A stretch of 64,000 bases of DNA, taken from positions 49,090,390 through 49,154,389 of the forward strand of contig NC_083571.1 in assembly GCF_027579695.1 (NCBI RefSeq), given 5' to 3'. The notes beneath the pieces are model-generated. The model did no database searches. It was not told the origin of the DNA and saw only the letters and a list, made by a program, of their open reading frames with translations. A program made the position numbers and the translations under genes. This DNA is from Neoarius graeffei (lineage: Eukaryota; Chordata; Actinopteri; Siluriformes; Ariidae). This document shows positions 31,641 to 44,200 of this stretch, piece after piece (the stretch's first letter is position 1; each line of letters begins with the position of its first letter).

Positions 31641-31990
31641 CTACTGAAGCAAATAAGATATGGTACTCCAGGAGCTTTGAGTAGCCTAATGCAAAATTTA
31701 TGCAAAATAATATTTTTCCTTAAAAAAAATTCTTAAAGAGGCCAAAACCCCTGAAATTGGATTCAAGGCATTTTACACAGTGGCACAACCACTGAAACAA
31801 CCACTGAAATTACCATTTAATTTAATATGCTTGAACAGGCCATGTGATGACCTGGCGACTTGTCCAGGGTGTACCCCGCCTTTTGCCCGTAGTCAGCTGG
31901 GATAGGCTCCAGCTTGCCTGCGACCCTCTACAGGGTTCTACAACAGGATAAAGTGGCTAGAGATAATGAGATGAGATGAGATGCTTGAAC
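31430..31990 (+). repeat. Segmental duplication, copy B
   Basis: Same order as 27690-28140. It differs by a SINE fragment insertion at 31840-31971, absent in copy A, where CTTGAAGAGTATATTAAAAC is continuous. Confidence 0.7.
31840..31971 (+). repeat. SINE, 5'-truncated (Mermaid-like family)
   Basis: It begins at CATGTGATGACCTGGCGACT and ends GATAATGAGATGAGATG. The duplication ATGCTTGAACAG flanks it. Confidence 0.8.
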
Positions 31991-32514
31991 AGTATATTAA
32001 AACATATATTTAAAAAGTAAAAAGAACAAGAAGAAGGTTTATTCACATCCAATGCCATTGTACAACTACAAGGACTGTGAAAACATTAAGATTCTTTTAA
32101 ATAAAAAAGAATCACAACAATATGCTTATCCTTGTTCTAATGACTATTATCTGCTATTATTACTGAATATTGTCCTGTTGTCTCATATTATTTTTTGAGA
32201 ACAATTTCCTCTTAAAATAAAATGCATCTGCACATATTGACAGTTCAAATGAAGATGTTATTAATGTTTTGTCCCATTACTAATACTGTGGCTCACTGCT
32301 GGAATTAAAAAGCTCTTAACTCTGAAAATCGATGAAACAATGTTCATCTCTTGAAAGAGAAACAAGAATAAATCAAATGGCCAAACACAATGAATTAGTT
32401 TGAGCCAACATTTTTGCTTTCACTTTTTTTTCAACACATTTGTATAGTAGTGTTCATGAATCAGACATAGACTGATTCATGAATCACTTGTCATGATGGA
32501 TAAAACTTGGAAAC
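31991..32514. other. AT-rich stretch without features
   Basis: Nothing recognised apart from short A/T runs. Confidence 0.35.
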
Positions 32515-32660
32515 CTCTATTGCAACTCTGTTTGCAAAAAAGGTTGGGACACTGTGTAAAATGTAAATAAAAACAGAATGTTCTGATTTGCAAATCATGG
32601 AAACCCTATATTTCACTGAAAATAGTACAAAGACAACATATCAAATGTTGAAACTGAGAT

Positions 32661-33031
32661 CTCATCTCATTATCTCTAGCCGCTTTATCCTTCTACAGGG
32701 TCGCAGGCAAGCTGGAGCCTATCCCAGCTGACTACGGGCGAAAGGCGGGGTACACCCTGGACAAGTCGCCAGGTCATCACAGGGCTGACACATAGACACA
32801 GACAACCATTCACACTCACATTCACACCTACGGTCAATTTAGAGTCACCAGTTAACCTAACCTGCATGTCTTTGGACTGTGGGGGAAACCGGAGCACCCG
32901 GAGGAAACCCACGCGGACACGGGGAGAACATGCAAACTCCACACAGAAAGGCCCTCGCCGGACCCGGGGCTCGAACCCAGGACCTTCTTGCTGTGAGGCG
33001 ACAGCGCTAACCACTACACCACCGTGCCGCC
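32661..33031 (-). repeat. Full-length tRNA-derived SINE (Mermaid-like)
   Basis: The minus-strand reading starts GGCGGCACGGTGGTGTAGTG (tRNA-like A box) with GGGTTCGAGCCCCG (B box), and ends in GATAATGAGATGAGAT. Perfect 12-bp duplications TGAAACTGAGAT lie at 32649-32660 and 33032-33043. Confidence 0.9.
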
Positions 33032-33126
33032 TGAAACTGAGATTTTTAAAAAAATATATATATGCTCGTTTTGAATTTTGTGTCAGCAACACATTTCAAA
33101 AAGAGTTGGGACAGAGGAAACATCCA

Positions 33127-33252
33127 TCCATCCATTATCCATAGCCACTTATTCTGTGCAGGGTCGCAGGCAAGCTGGAGCTTATCCCAGCTGACTATGG
33201 GCTAGAGGTGGGGTACACCCTGGACAAGTCACCAAGTTATTGCAGGCTAACA
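33127..33252 (-). repeat. SINE fragment
   Basis: 3' part of the same family (TATCCATAGCCACTTATTC through CCCTGGACAAGTCACC). Confidence 0.75.
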
Positions 33253-33580
33253 CAACAGGGGAAACAAAAGACAGGAAAATTTCCGTAATTTAAAAGAAAA
33301 AACTAATATGGTTCATTGGCAACAGGTCAGTAACATGAGTGGGTATAAAAAAGAGCATCCCAGAGAGGTTGAGTCTCTCAGAAGTAAAGATGGAGAGGGG
33401 TTCATTGCTCTGTGTAAAATAATGCAACAATAGTGCAACAATTTCAGAATAACATTCCTCAAATGTAAAATTGCAAAGAATTTGGGGATTACTTCAACTA
33501 TGGTACATAATATCATTAAAAGATTCAGAGAATCCAGAGAAATCTCTGTGTGCAAGGATCAAGGCCAAATGAGCATTGGG

Positions 33581-34058
33581 TGCCGGTGAGTTTTGGGTCC
33601 TCAGGCAATACTGCATTAAAAAATAAATATGAAGCTTTTTTTTTTTTTTTGCTATTGAGGTTGTACATGTATTTCAGTATTTTTTTTTTTTTTATTTTGT
33701 TACAGACTGTCGTCTGAGGCAAACATTTGCATTTGTAAAACAAAAGTGCATTTGCTTTTTAAATTAAGTGCAGAATAATTTAGCAGAACATCCAGAGGAC
33801 AGCTCAGAGTTTAAAAAGGATCAAAGAGATGACTTTCTGGTCTATGTTGAGTAAGGTAAGAAATTTCTCTGAACTGTTTTTATTTGGCTTCACACATTTT
33901 TTTTCTATGATACACTTCATATAACTGGATGTGTGCAGTAGAAGTCCGAATCTTAAGTGATGAATGCTACATTGCTTCATCAGTTGGCTATTTTCCTTTC
34001 CTTTCTTGACTGCAGGTGGAAATCATCTAAAGTTGTTATCTTTCTCTTTGGGCAGAAA
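33581..34058 (+). other. Upstream region of the lectin gene, candidate 5' exons
   Basis: A possible short exon at about 33823-33849 (ATGACTTTCTGGTCTATG, then AGTAAG and donor GTAAGA) would join in phase to an acceptor at 34055 just before ATG 34059. Another acceptor, TTGACTGCAG, lies at about 34016. These could be 5' UTR or leader exons. Neither gives a clear signal peptide. Confidence 0.35.
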
Positions 34059-34095
34059 ATGGGGAACTCACAGAGGCCTGTGCTTCTTTGTTTAG
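34059..34095 (+). CDS. Lectin exon 1 (short N-terminus)
   Basis: [12 protein letters not shown] plus one base, donor GTAAAC. Phase 1 fits exon 2, which starts CC AAT GTG. It is chosen because it is the nearest upstream ATG in phase with a donor. A longer N-terminus from further exons is possible. Confidence 0.5.
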
Positions 34096-34131
34096 GTAAA
34101 CTCTAATTTCAAGTATTAAACTGCGATCATG

Positions 34132-34183
<52 letters not shown>

Positions 34184-35786
34184 GTGGTGCTTGAAAGTTT
34201 GTGAACCCTTTAGAATTTTCTATATTTCTGCATAAATATGACCTAAAACATCATCAGATTTTCACACAAGTCCTAAAAGTAGATAAAGAGAACCCAGTTA
34301 AACAAACGAGACAAAATATTATACTTGATAATTTATTTATTGAGGAAAATGATCCAATATTACATATATGAGTGGCAAAAGTATGTGAACCTCTAGGATT
34401 AGCAGTTAATTTGAAGGTGAAATAAGAGTCAGGTGTTTTCAATCAATGGGATGACAATCAGGTGTGAGTGGGCACCCTGTTTTATTTAAAGAACAGGGAT
34501 CTATCAAAGTTTGATCTTCACAACACATGTTTGTGGAAGTGTATCATGGCACAAACAAAGGAGATTTCTGAGGACCTCAGAAAAAGCGTTGTTGATGCTC
34601 ATCAGGCTGGAAAAGGTTACAAAACCATCTCTAAAGAGTTTGGACTCCACCAATCCACAGTCAGACAGACTGTGTACAAATGGAGGAAATTCAAGACCAT
34701 TGTTACCCTCCCCAGGAGTGGTCGACCAACAAAGATCACTCCAAAAGCAAGGCGTGTAATAGTCGGCGAGGTCACAAAGGACCCCAGGATAACTTCTAAG
34801 CAACTGAAGGCCTCTCTCACATTGGCTAATGTTCATGAGTCCACCATCAGGAGAACACTGAACAACAATGGTGTGCATGGCAGGGTTGCAAGGAGAAAGC
34901 CAGTGCTCTCCAAAAAGAACACTGCTGCTTGTCTGCAGTTTGCTAAAGATCATGTGGACAAGCCAGAAGGCTATTGGAAAAATGTGTTGTGGATGGATGA
35001 GACCAAAATAGAACTTTTTGGTTTAAATGAGAAGCATTATGTTTGGAGAAAGGAAAACACTACACTCCAACATAAGAACCTTATCCCATCTGTGAAACAT
35101 GGTGGTGGTAGTATCATGGTTTGGGCCTATTTTGCTGCATCTGGGCCAGGACAGCTTGCCATCATTGATGGAACAATGAATTCTGAATTATACCAGTGAA
35201 TTCTAATGGAAAATGTCAGGACATCTCTCCATGAACTGAATCTCAAGAGAAGGTGGGTCACGCAGCAAGACAACGACCCTAAGCACACAAGTCGTTCTAC
35301 CAAAGAATGGTGAAAGAAGAATAAAGTTAATGTTTTGGAATGGCCAAGTCAAAGTCCTGATCTTAATCCAATCAAAATGTTGTGGAAGGACCTGAAGCGA
35401 GCAGTTCATGTGAGGAAACCCACCAATATCCCAGAGTTGAAGCTGTTCTGTACGGGAGAATGGGCTAAAATTTCTCCAAGCCAGTGTGCAGGACTGATCA
35501 ACAGTTACTGGAAACGTTTAGTTGCAGTTATTGCTGCACAAGGGGGTCACACCAGATACTGAAAGCAAAGGTTCACATACTTTTGCCACTCACAGATATG
35601 TAATATTGGATCATTTTCCTTAATAAATAAATGACCAAGTATAATATTTTTGTCTTATTTGTTTAACTGGGTTCTCTTTATCTACCTTTAGGACTTGCGT
35701 GAAAATCTGATGATGTTTTAGGTCATATTTATGCAGAAATAGAGAAAATTCTAAAGGGTTCACAAACGTTCAAGCACCACTGTAGA

Positions 35787-35821
<35 letters not shown>

Positions 35822-38212
35822 AAATCTAGTTTTAGTGTTAGTTGCAAAATACTAAGATTGGTTTTATATATCTCCTAAATTGTCATACCAATTTAAAATG
35901 ACAATATCTGTTATTGATTCTTTTAAAAAATATCTTTCAAATGTTGTTCATGTATTACATCTCTCCTGAAGCAGGCACAAAATCAAATGTATCATTTTAA
36001 ATTATATACTTCTGTTGCACAGGGATATGCATTTTTTCACTGCAGTGGATACTGACCCATCAGCAATGTAAGAATATTGTAGAATGAATGAATGAATGAA
36101 TGAATGAACAAATAAATAGGGTAAAAAAATCTAAGACTGGCGGCACGGTGGTTAGCGCTGTCGCCTCACAGCAAGAAGGTCCGGGTTCGAGCCCCGTGGC
36201 CAGCGAGGGCCTTTCTCTGCAGAGTTTGCATGTTCTCCCCGTGTCCGCGTGGGTTTCCTCCGGGTGCTCCGGTTTCCCCCACAGTCCAAAGACATGCAGG
36301 TTAGGTTAACTGGTGACTCTAAATTGACTGTAGGTGTGAGTGTGAATGGTTGTCTGTGTCTATGTGTCAGCCCTGTGATGACCTGGCGACTTGTCCAGGG
36401 TGTACCCTGCCTTTCGCCCGTAGTCAGCTGGGATAGGCTCCAGCTTGCCTGCGGCCCTGTAGAACAGGATAAAGCGGCTAGAGATAATGAGATAAGATGA
36501 GAAATCTAAGACCACACTGAACATCTGGGATGTTTTTTTCTCATTTAAAATTGGATATAAACAGAAGGTTTTAGAATTTTTCAATATTTAAAACAGAGAA
36601 AGTAAATCTTCAGTATTTTGAATATTTAAAGGTCGACTGCCTTTCAGATTTTTCAAGTGTAGGTTATAAAAAGTATTTTCCCTGACTCCCAATTATTGTT
36701 GTTTAGTGGATCGAAAGCTACTGAATTCAAATCACAGACTTCCAATTGTATTCTTTTTTTTTTTTAAAGAACAATTGATGAATTTAGGGCCATGTGGCCC
36801 TAAATTCTCCACTATTTTTTCTTGCTTCAATATGACCCAATTCAAGATACTACATAACACATCATGTGGTGGGCTTTCCTCATTCGTGCAAGGCATTGTG
36901 GGATACAAATTTGAAACAGGACAGAAAAATGGAGGATGCGAGTGTACAAATGAAACGTGAAAGACTGACTACAGTAACGGAAAGCGGGAAGAAAAGACGT
37001 TATGTTGTGAAGGAAAAGAAACGCGGGACCAAATTAATAAATATGGGTGGTCAGCAAGCACCTCCTCAGTGTGAGCAGCTGTTCATTTAGCGACAAAATG
37101 ATGTAACTGTCAGTGCACATCAAGGTGTGACTGTGGAAAGCCCACCACATGATGCATGATGTAGTATCTTGAATTGGGTCATATTGAAGTCCGTGTACGC
37201 ATGCGCAGGTCAAGGTAAACCTGTGCATGTGCACATGGACTTCCTCTGTCTGCTTGACTGCATGAAGTGAGTTATTTCATGAACATTATTTGCTAGGGAA
37301 TCCCCTCAAATTAAATAACTTCCCAGCCACAGTATGGCCTGATATTTTGTGAGATATTGCAGAAATAAACGTATATCAAAATGACTAAATTTCAGAGAGA
37401 GCTAAATTTCACTGAATTTATGAAATCGAAAGACCGTCTTGCTTTAATATTCATAATTCTGTACTATTTCTCTGTCCCTACTTTTAAAGCAAATATGTGA
37501 TACTGCCCATGTTAACTGCTTTGTACAAAAGGTCAGCTTTTCCTTATGCCTAATTTCTTATATCACTCTCATTAAAGCAAAAATGGGGACAAACCAAGTA
37601 TTAAGAAATTCATGTAAATATGTCACAGATTCTACTTTTCACTTAAGATGTAGTGAATCCATTATCCATAGCCGCTTTATCCTGTACAGGGTCGCGGGCA
37701 AGCTGGAGCCTATCCCAGCTGACTATGGGCGAGAGGCAGGGTACACCCTGGACAAGTCGCCAGATCATCGCAGGACTGACACACAAAGACAAACAACCAT
37801 TCACACTCACATTCACACCTACGGTCAATTTAGAGCCACCAATTAGCCTAACCTGCATGTCTTTGGACTATGGGGGAAACCGGAGCACCCGGAGGAAACT
37901 AACAGGAAATTAAGAGACCTTGGCCTTGGCAAGATAAGAGACATTTTGAAAGTCTCAGCACCTCTGAATTAATAAATCTGAGTGTATGTAAATTTTTGAT
38001 CCTGTATGTATAATTTTGACCCTGTGTTGATTTCAGAAAACCCAAAATAAATTAAAACTTCTGCACCAAATTCATGTTTTTTTTCTATTCAAGAAATATG
38101 ATGTACAATCATTTCGCCACAGAAAACAAATGGTTCAGAGAAATCATTGATATTGCCATGACATTCATATCCAAGATGATATTCATATCACTATATATAA
38201 ATGTCTGACCAC

Positions 38213-38273
<61 letters not shown>

Positions 38274-41200
38274 ACATACACAGACACAAGGAAAAAGTAT
38301 AAATATGTTCTTTTCTCCCCTCTAGCCAATGTGGCCTTAAGCGGAATAGCAACACAGTCATCGACATACAACAACAAATACTATGCTTACTTAGCTAATG
38401 ATGGCAACAGAGCATCTCACTTTTCATCCTACTCATGTACTACTACAAATCCTGAGGATAACCCATGGTGGAGGGTGGATTTGTTGGCAGTGTATGATAT
38501 TAGGAATGTAACCATCACGAACAGGGGTGACTGCTGCCCAGAACGGATAAATGGTGCTGAAATTCACATTGGCAACTCCTTAGTCAACAATGGCAACAAT
38601 AACCCCAGGTGATTTTTTTTTCATAAATTTGTATAAAACATAGCAGCATAAAGGAGTAAAGAGTCTATTTATACAGGTTTATTAACATTCAAATAAAACT
38701 GCTCATAATGTAATGTAGAATTGTGACTCATAATTGCTTTTATACATCATTATAAAACACAGACTTTTTCAGTTATTTCAGAAATATAATACAAATATTT
38801 TAAAGGTCATCAATTAGTGCTTTAAATATTCACTCATCAGTTTTGTACACTTTAGTCAATAAGTGATTTTTAAAACCATTTTTTCAAATAATCACCTGTG
38901 TATTTACTAAAACAATTATCCACCTCAGGCTCAGTGAATTATGAATATACTTTGATTACCCTTTGGCCAAGGCTCATTGATTTGCATGGGGCACAAAGAC
39001 TAGCCCATATGGTCCAATCCCACAGAAGAGCTACTGGAGCACAGACTGCTGAAAAAGTTAATGCTGACTCCTTTCTGTTTTAGCCAGCATTAACTTTTTA
39101 AGCAGTCTTTGCTACAGTAGCTCTTCTGTGGGATTGGATCATATGGGCTAGCCTTCGTGCACCATGCGAATCATTGAGCCTTCAACACCCATGACCCTGT
39201 CACCATTTACCTGTTGTCCTTCCTTAGAATACTTTTGGTAGGTACTAACTACTCCATAATGGGAACACCCCACAAGATGTGCCATTTTGGAGATGCTCAG
39301 ACCCAGTCATCTAACCAACACAGTGTGGCCCTTGTCAAAGTTGAGCATCACTCTCCATCCAGCATCCAGTCACTAAAAGAGGTCATTGTTGAAGAATGGA
39401 AAAGATTGATGTTGCAAAATGTTGCCAACTGGTTCATTCCATGCCTAGAAGACTTGGTGCTGCCATTAAAAATCATGGAGGCCATACAAAGCACTAGATG
39501 TAGTAGTTTTTGTTGTGGGCTGTACTCATTTTTGCTCCACCCTAATTTCAGTAAAACTGAAAAAATGTGTTATCGAAGTTATATTATTAACCTTACTTTC
39601 ACGTTATAAGTTAAACAGATGTGTAACAGTTCTATGGAAGGGTGGAGCACAGAGGACGGCAGGACAGAGATCAGGTTTGCAAAAATACGGCTTTTATTGC
39701 CACACTTTTCAGTCTAACATCAGTGATTTTAACACAGACACACACACAACCGGCATCTGGTTCGGGGAAGAGCTCCTCTACTCTCTGCTCTCCCTCCTTA
39801 TATAGGGCGCGGTCACTGGGAAGACACACACAAACACAGGTTAATCCACATCAGGTGTAGTGATTCTGCCACTTACCTTCCCTGACTCCGCCCTCCTGTC
39901 ACAGACCGGTGCTTGACCACGCCCCCGCTGCCACATACCCCCACCGCCCGACTCAGGCCGGGCGGCTGTCCGGCCTGCAGCTGACTCCCCCCCCCCCTTG
40001 ACGGAAGAGGAAGTCCGCCACAACCATCTGTGCCCCCGGCCTGTGGACCACCTTGAAATTAAAGGGTTGGAGTGCCAGATACCAACGGGTGATCCGTGCG
40101 TTGGCATCCTTCATGCGGTGGAGCCATTGGAGGGGCGCGTGGTCCGAACAGAGGGTGAAAGGGCGCCCCAGCAGGTAGTAACGGAGGGCGAGGACCGCCC
40201 ACTTGATTGCTAGACATTCTTTTTCTATGGTACTGTAGCGCCCCTCACACACCGACAGCTTTCTACTGATGTATAGGACTGGGCGGTCCTCCCCCTCCAC
40301 CTCCTGGGACAAAACCGCCCCCAGCCCTCTGTCCGACGCATCGGTCTGTAATATAAAGGGGAGAGAAAAGTCAGGGGAGTGTAAAAGTGGCCCCCCCACA
40401 CAGTGCGGCCTTTACCTCAGAAAAAGCCCGCTGGCATTGCTCCGTCCACTGGACCGGATCTGGTGCCCCATTTTTAGTGAGATCAGTCAGCGGGCTGGTG
40501 ACGTCCGAATAATTAGGTATAAACCTCCGATAGTAGCCAGCCAGCCCCAGGAACTGTCTCACCCCCTTTTTGGTCTTGGGCCTCGGGCAGGCCGCAATCG
40601 CTGCGGTCTTGTTAATTTGGGGACGCACCTGCCCGTTGCCCAAGTGGAAGCCCAGATACCGTACTTCCACCCGCCCAATCGCACACTTCTTCGGGTTGGC
40701 TGTGAGACCCGCTCGCCTCAGCGACCTAAGGACGGCCCTCAGATGTTCGAGATGCCTCGGCCAGTCATTACTATAGGTGATAATGTCATCAAGATAGGCA
40801 GCCGCATAGGTGGCATGGGGGCAGAGGACCCTGTCCATCAGCCGCTGAAATGTAGCGGGTGCCCCAAACAGCCCGAACGGAAGTATGACGAATTGGTGTA
40901 AACCGAACAGTGTGGAAAAGGCCGTTTTTTCTCAGGATAGTGGAGTCAAGGGGATCTGCCAGTATCCCTTCATCAGATCCAGTGTAGAATAAAAGCGAGC
41001 AGTGCCTAGTTGATCGAGCAACTCATCAATACGAGGCATTGGGTACGCGTCGAATTTAGACACCGCGTTGACTCTCCTATAGTCCACACAGAACCGGACT
41101 GACCCGTCGGCCTTGGGTACCAAGACCACCGGGCTGCTCCAGTCACTGTGGGACTCCTCGACAATGCCCATTTTGAGCATGGCCTCGAGTTCTTCCCGAA

Positions 41201-44200
41201 CCACCTTTTTCTTGTGTTCGGGTAGCCTGTAAGGGTGGCTACGCACTACCACCCCCGGGGGCGTTTCTATGTGGTGCTCTATGAGGTCAGTACGACTGGG
41301 CAGGGGCGAGAACACATCCGAAAACTCGGTCTGCAACTGGGCGACCTCCGCTAATTGGGTCGGGGAGAGGTGGTCTCCACAGGGGACCGAAGGGGTGCGT
41401 GATGCTAATGCCCCTTTTTGAACCTCCGGCCCCAGCTCCGCCTTCTCCGGAACCACCGACACCAATGCCATGGGGACCTCCTCATTCCAGAGTTTAAGCA
41501 GATTGAGGTGGTAAATCTGTAGCGCTCCACCCCTGTCCATTTGCCTCACCTCGTAGTCGACGTCCCCGACTCGCCGTGTGACCTCAAAGGGTCCTTGCCA
41601 CTTGGCGACCAATTTGGAGCTTGATGTGGGCAACAGTACGAGTACTTTATCTCCCGGTGCGAACTCTCTAAGGCGCGTACCCTTGTTGTACAGGCGGGTT
41701 TGCCATTCTTGGGCCTGCCGCAAATTCTCCTGGGTTAGGTGGGTGAGGGTGTGGAGTTTTGCGCGCAGGTCCATAACATATTGAATTTCGTTTTTGCTTT
41801 GTGAAGGTCCCTGCTCCCAATTTTCCCGCAGCACGTCTAGAATGCCGCACGGCTTACGCCCATATAATAATTAGAATGGGGAGAACCCCGTGGAGGCTTG
41901 GGGGACCTCTCGCACTGAAAACAGCAAGGGCTCGAGCTACTTATCCCAATTATGTGCGTCCTCACTTACAAATTTTTTAATTATGTTCTTAAGGGTGCGG
42001 TTGAACCGTTCAACTAAACCGTCCGTTTGTGGGTGATACACGCTGGTGCGGATCGGCTTAATACCCAATAACCCATACAGTTCGTTCAGTGTTCGTGACA
42101 TAAACGAGGTGCCTTGATCCGTCAGAATCTCTTTCGGGATTCCAACGTGGGAGATGACGCGGAAGAGTGCCTCCGCAATACTGCGTGCTGAGATATTGCG
42201 CAGAGGCACGGCTTCTGGGTATCGCGTTGTATAGTCCACCAGAATTAATATAAAGCAGTACCCTCGTGTTGACCGATCTAATGGCCCGACAAGATCCATC
42301 CCAATTCTTTCGAACAGGGTCTCAATTAACGGTAGAGGGCGCAAAGGTGCTTTTGGAATGGCCGCTGGATTTTCTAACTGGCATTCGCGGCACGCCGTAC
42401 ACCACCTACGGACATCACCGCAAATCCCCGGCCAGTAGAATCGGGCCATTATTTGGGCTAGTGTCTTATCCTGCCCTAGGTGTCCAGCCATAGGATTAAA
42501 GTGAGCTGCCTGGAATACCAATTCCCGGCGGCTCTTTGGAATTAAAAGCTGCGTGACTCGCTCTTTAGTTTGAGTGTCCTGCATCACTCGGTATAACCTA
42601 TCCTTCATAATCGCGAAGTAGGGAAAGGACGGGGTGGCGTTCGGCTGGAGCGTTTGACCATCGATTACTTTCACTTGGTCAAATGCATGCTGCAGAGTCT
42701 CGTCTCGCGACTGTTCTAATGGGAAATCCACGAGGGATTCCCCAACAGAGTGAGGAGGGGCCGGCGGCTCCTCACTCTGACGCGGAGATGACGTAGACGG
42801 CTCTGTGACAGCTGCTCCCGCCAAAGCGACACCGGGACCTCCCCCTGTTAAATGGCAGGACCCACTCTTTACTAAGTGTGTCATTAAATCCTGAAATCCC
42901 GGCCAATCCATCCCCAAAATTAAAGAGTGGGTAAGGCGAGGATTAACCGCCGCCTTCACTATAAATTTTTCCCCTGGGAAAAAAATGTGGACTGACACCA
43001 AAGGGTAGCTGTGAACGTCCCCGTGCACACACAACACCTTCACCCCCTGTGCTCCCCCCAATGCCTCATTTTGCACCAGGCTTTGGTGAATTGAGGTCTG
43101 ATTACAACCCGAATCCACCAACGCCTGATATGTACCCCCTTGAATACTCACCGGTATGCGATACGCTCCGGCCCGAATGAGGGTGGCTCCTGGCATGTCG
43201 GGGATCCGAACCACCACGCCCACCTCCATGACCGTGCACTGTTGTTGGAGGTGGCTCGGCTCCCCGCAGCGCCAGCAAACCGGCCCGGGCTTCTTCTCCG
43301 CACCGGTGTTCTGGTGCTCACTCACCTGGGGGGGGGGAGAGACAGACACAAGGGAGAAACGGGAGGGCACCGCGGGTGCAGCGGGCCGGCACCGGTGGCG
43401 CCGGCCTCTGCCTCCGCGGTGGGGGAATGGGGCGAGGACGAGACACAGGAGGAGAGGGAGAGAGGGAAGAGGAGAGGAGAGAAGAGGCTGTCTGCTGTCC
43501 TGCCGCTGGGACAGCCACCATATGGTCCTCCGCCAGCTCGACTGCCTGATCCAGCGATGCCGGGCGGTGGCACTGGACCCACTCCACGGTTTCTGCTGGT
43601 AAGCGTGCGATGAATTGCTCCAGCACCACCTGGTCGATGATCCCCTCGGCGTCGCGGTTGTCGGCCCTCAACCACTGCCAGCAGGTGTCCCGGAGTTGCT
43701 GGCCAAACGCGAACGGCCGGCCGACTTCCTCCAGGCACAAAGCGCGGAAGCGCTGACACTGCTGTTCCGGGGTGCGCCCCACACGCTGGAGGATGGCCCG
43801 GTGAAGGTCCGCGTAGGCCAGCCAGCGGTCGGCGGGGAGCTGTAGCGCGGCCAGCTGTGCCTCTCCCGTTAGCAGGGGGAGGAGGCGCGCCGCGTGCTGC
43901 TCCATCGGCCACCCCGAGGTCTCCGCAACTTGCTCGAAGAGTGTGATGAATGCCTCGGGGTCGTCCTGCAGGCCCATCTTTGTTAGGGTGAGGGGGGACA
44001 GGCCCACGGTGGGAGCGTTGGTGGACCCCGCCGACGCGAGGAGGTGCCGGAACGCCTGTCGATCTTCTTGTTGGGCCAACACCGGGGCCTCGAACCACTG
44101 TTCTTGCTCCTTTCGGAGGGTGAGTAGCACCTGGTGCTGGCTTTGCTGGGCCGTGGCGAGGGCGTGGACCAGTTCGGCGAACAGGGAGGACTCCATGGGG

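Larger units (their letters stand above)
32515..33580 (+). mobile_element. Tc1-like element, 5' half, two SINE insertions
   Basis: TTTGCAAAAAAGGTTGGGAC at the left, GTATAAAAAAGAGCATCCCA and AATTTGGGGATTACTTCAAC match the promoter and helix-turn-helix part of a fish Tc1 family. Stops break the N-terminal frame and the catalytic half is absent. SINEs interrupt it at 32661-33031 and 33127-33252. Confidence 0.65.

Noticed and set aside
32940-33031. tRNA gene (A and B boxes)
   Set aside because: It is the tRNA-derived head of a SINE, with the SINE body and target duplications present.
40269-40901. 210-residue plus-strand ORF
   Set aside because: Shadow of the Gypsy RT/RNase H on the minus strand.
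43322-44098. Long alternative-frame ORF on the minus strand over gag
   Set aside because: Proline/glycine/arginine-rich shadow of the gag frame, which itself shows a SCAN-like domain.
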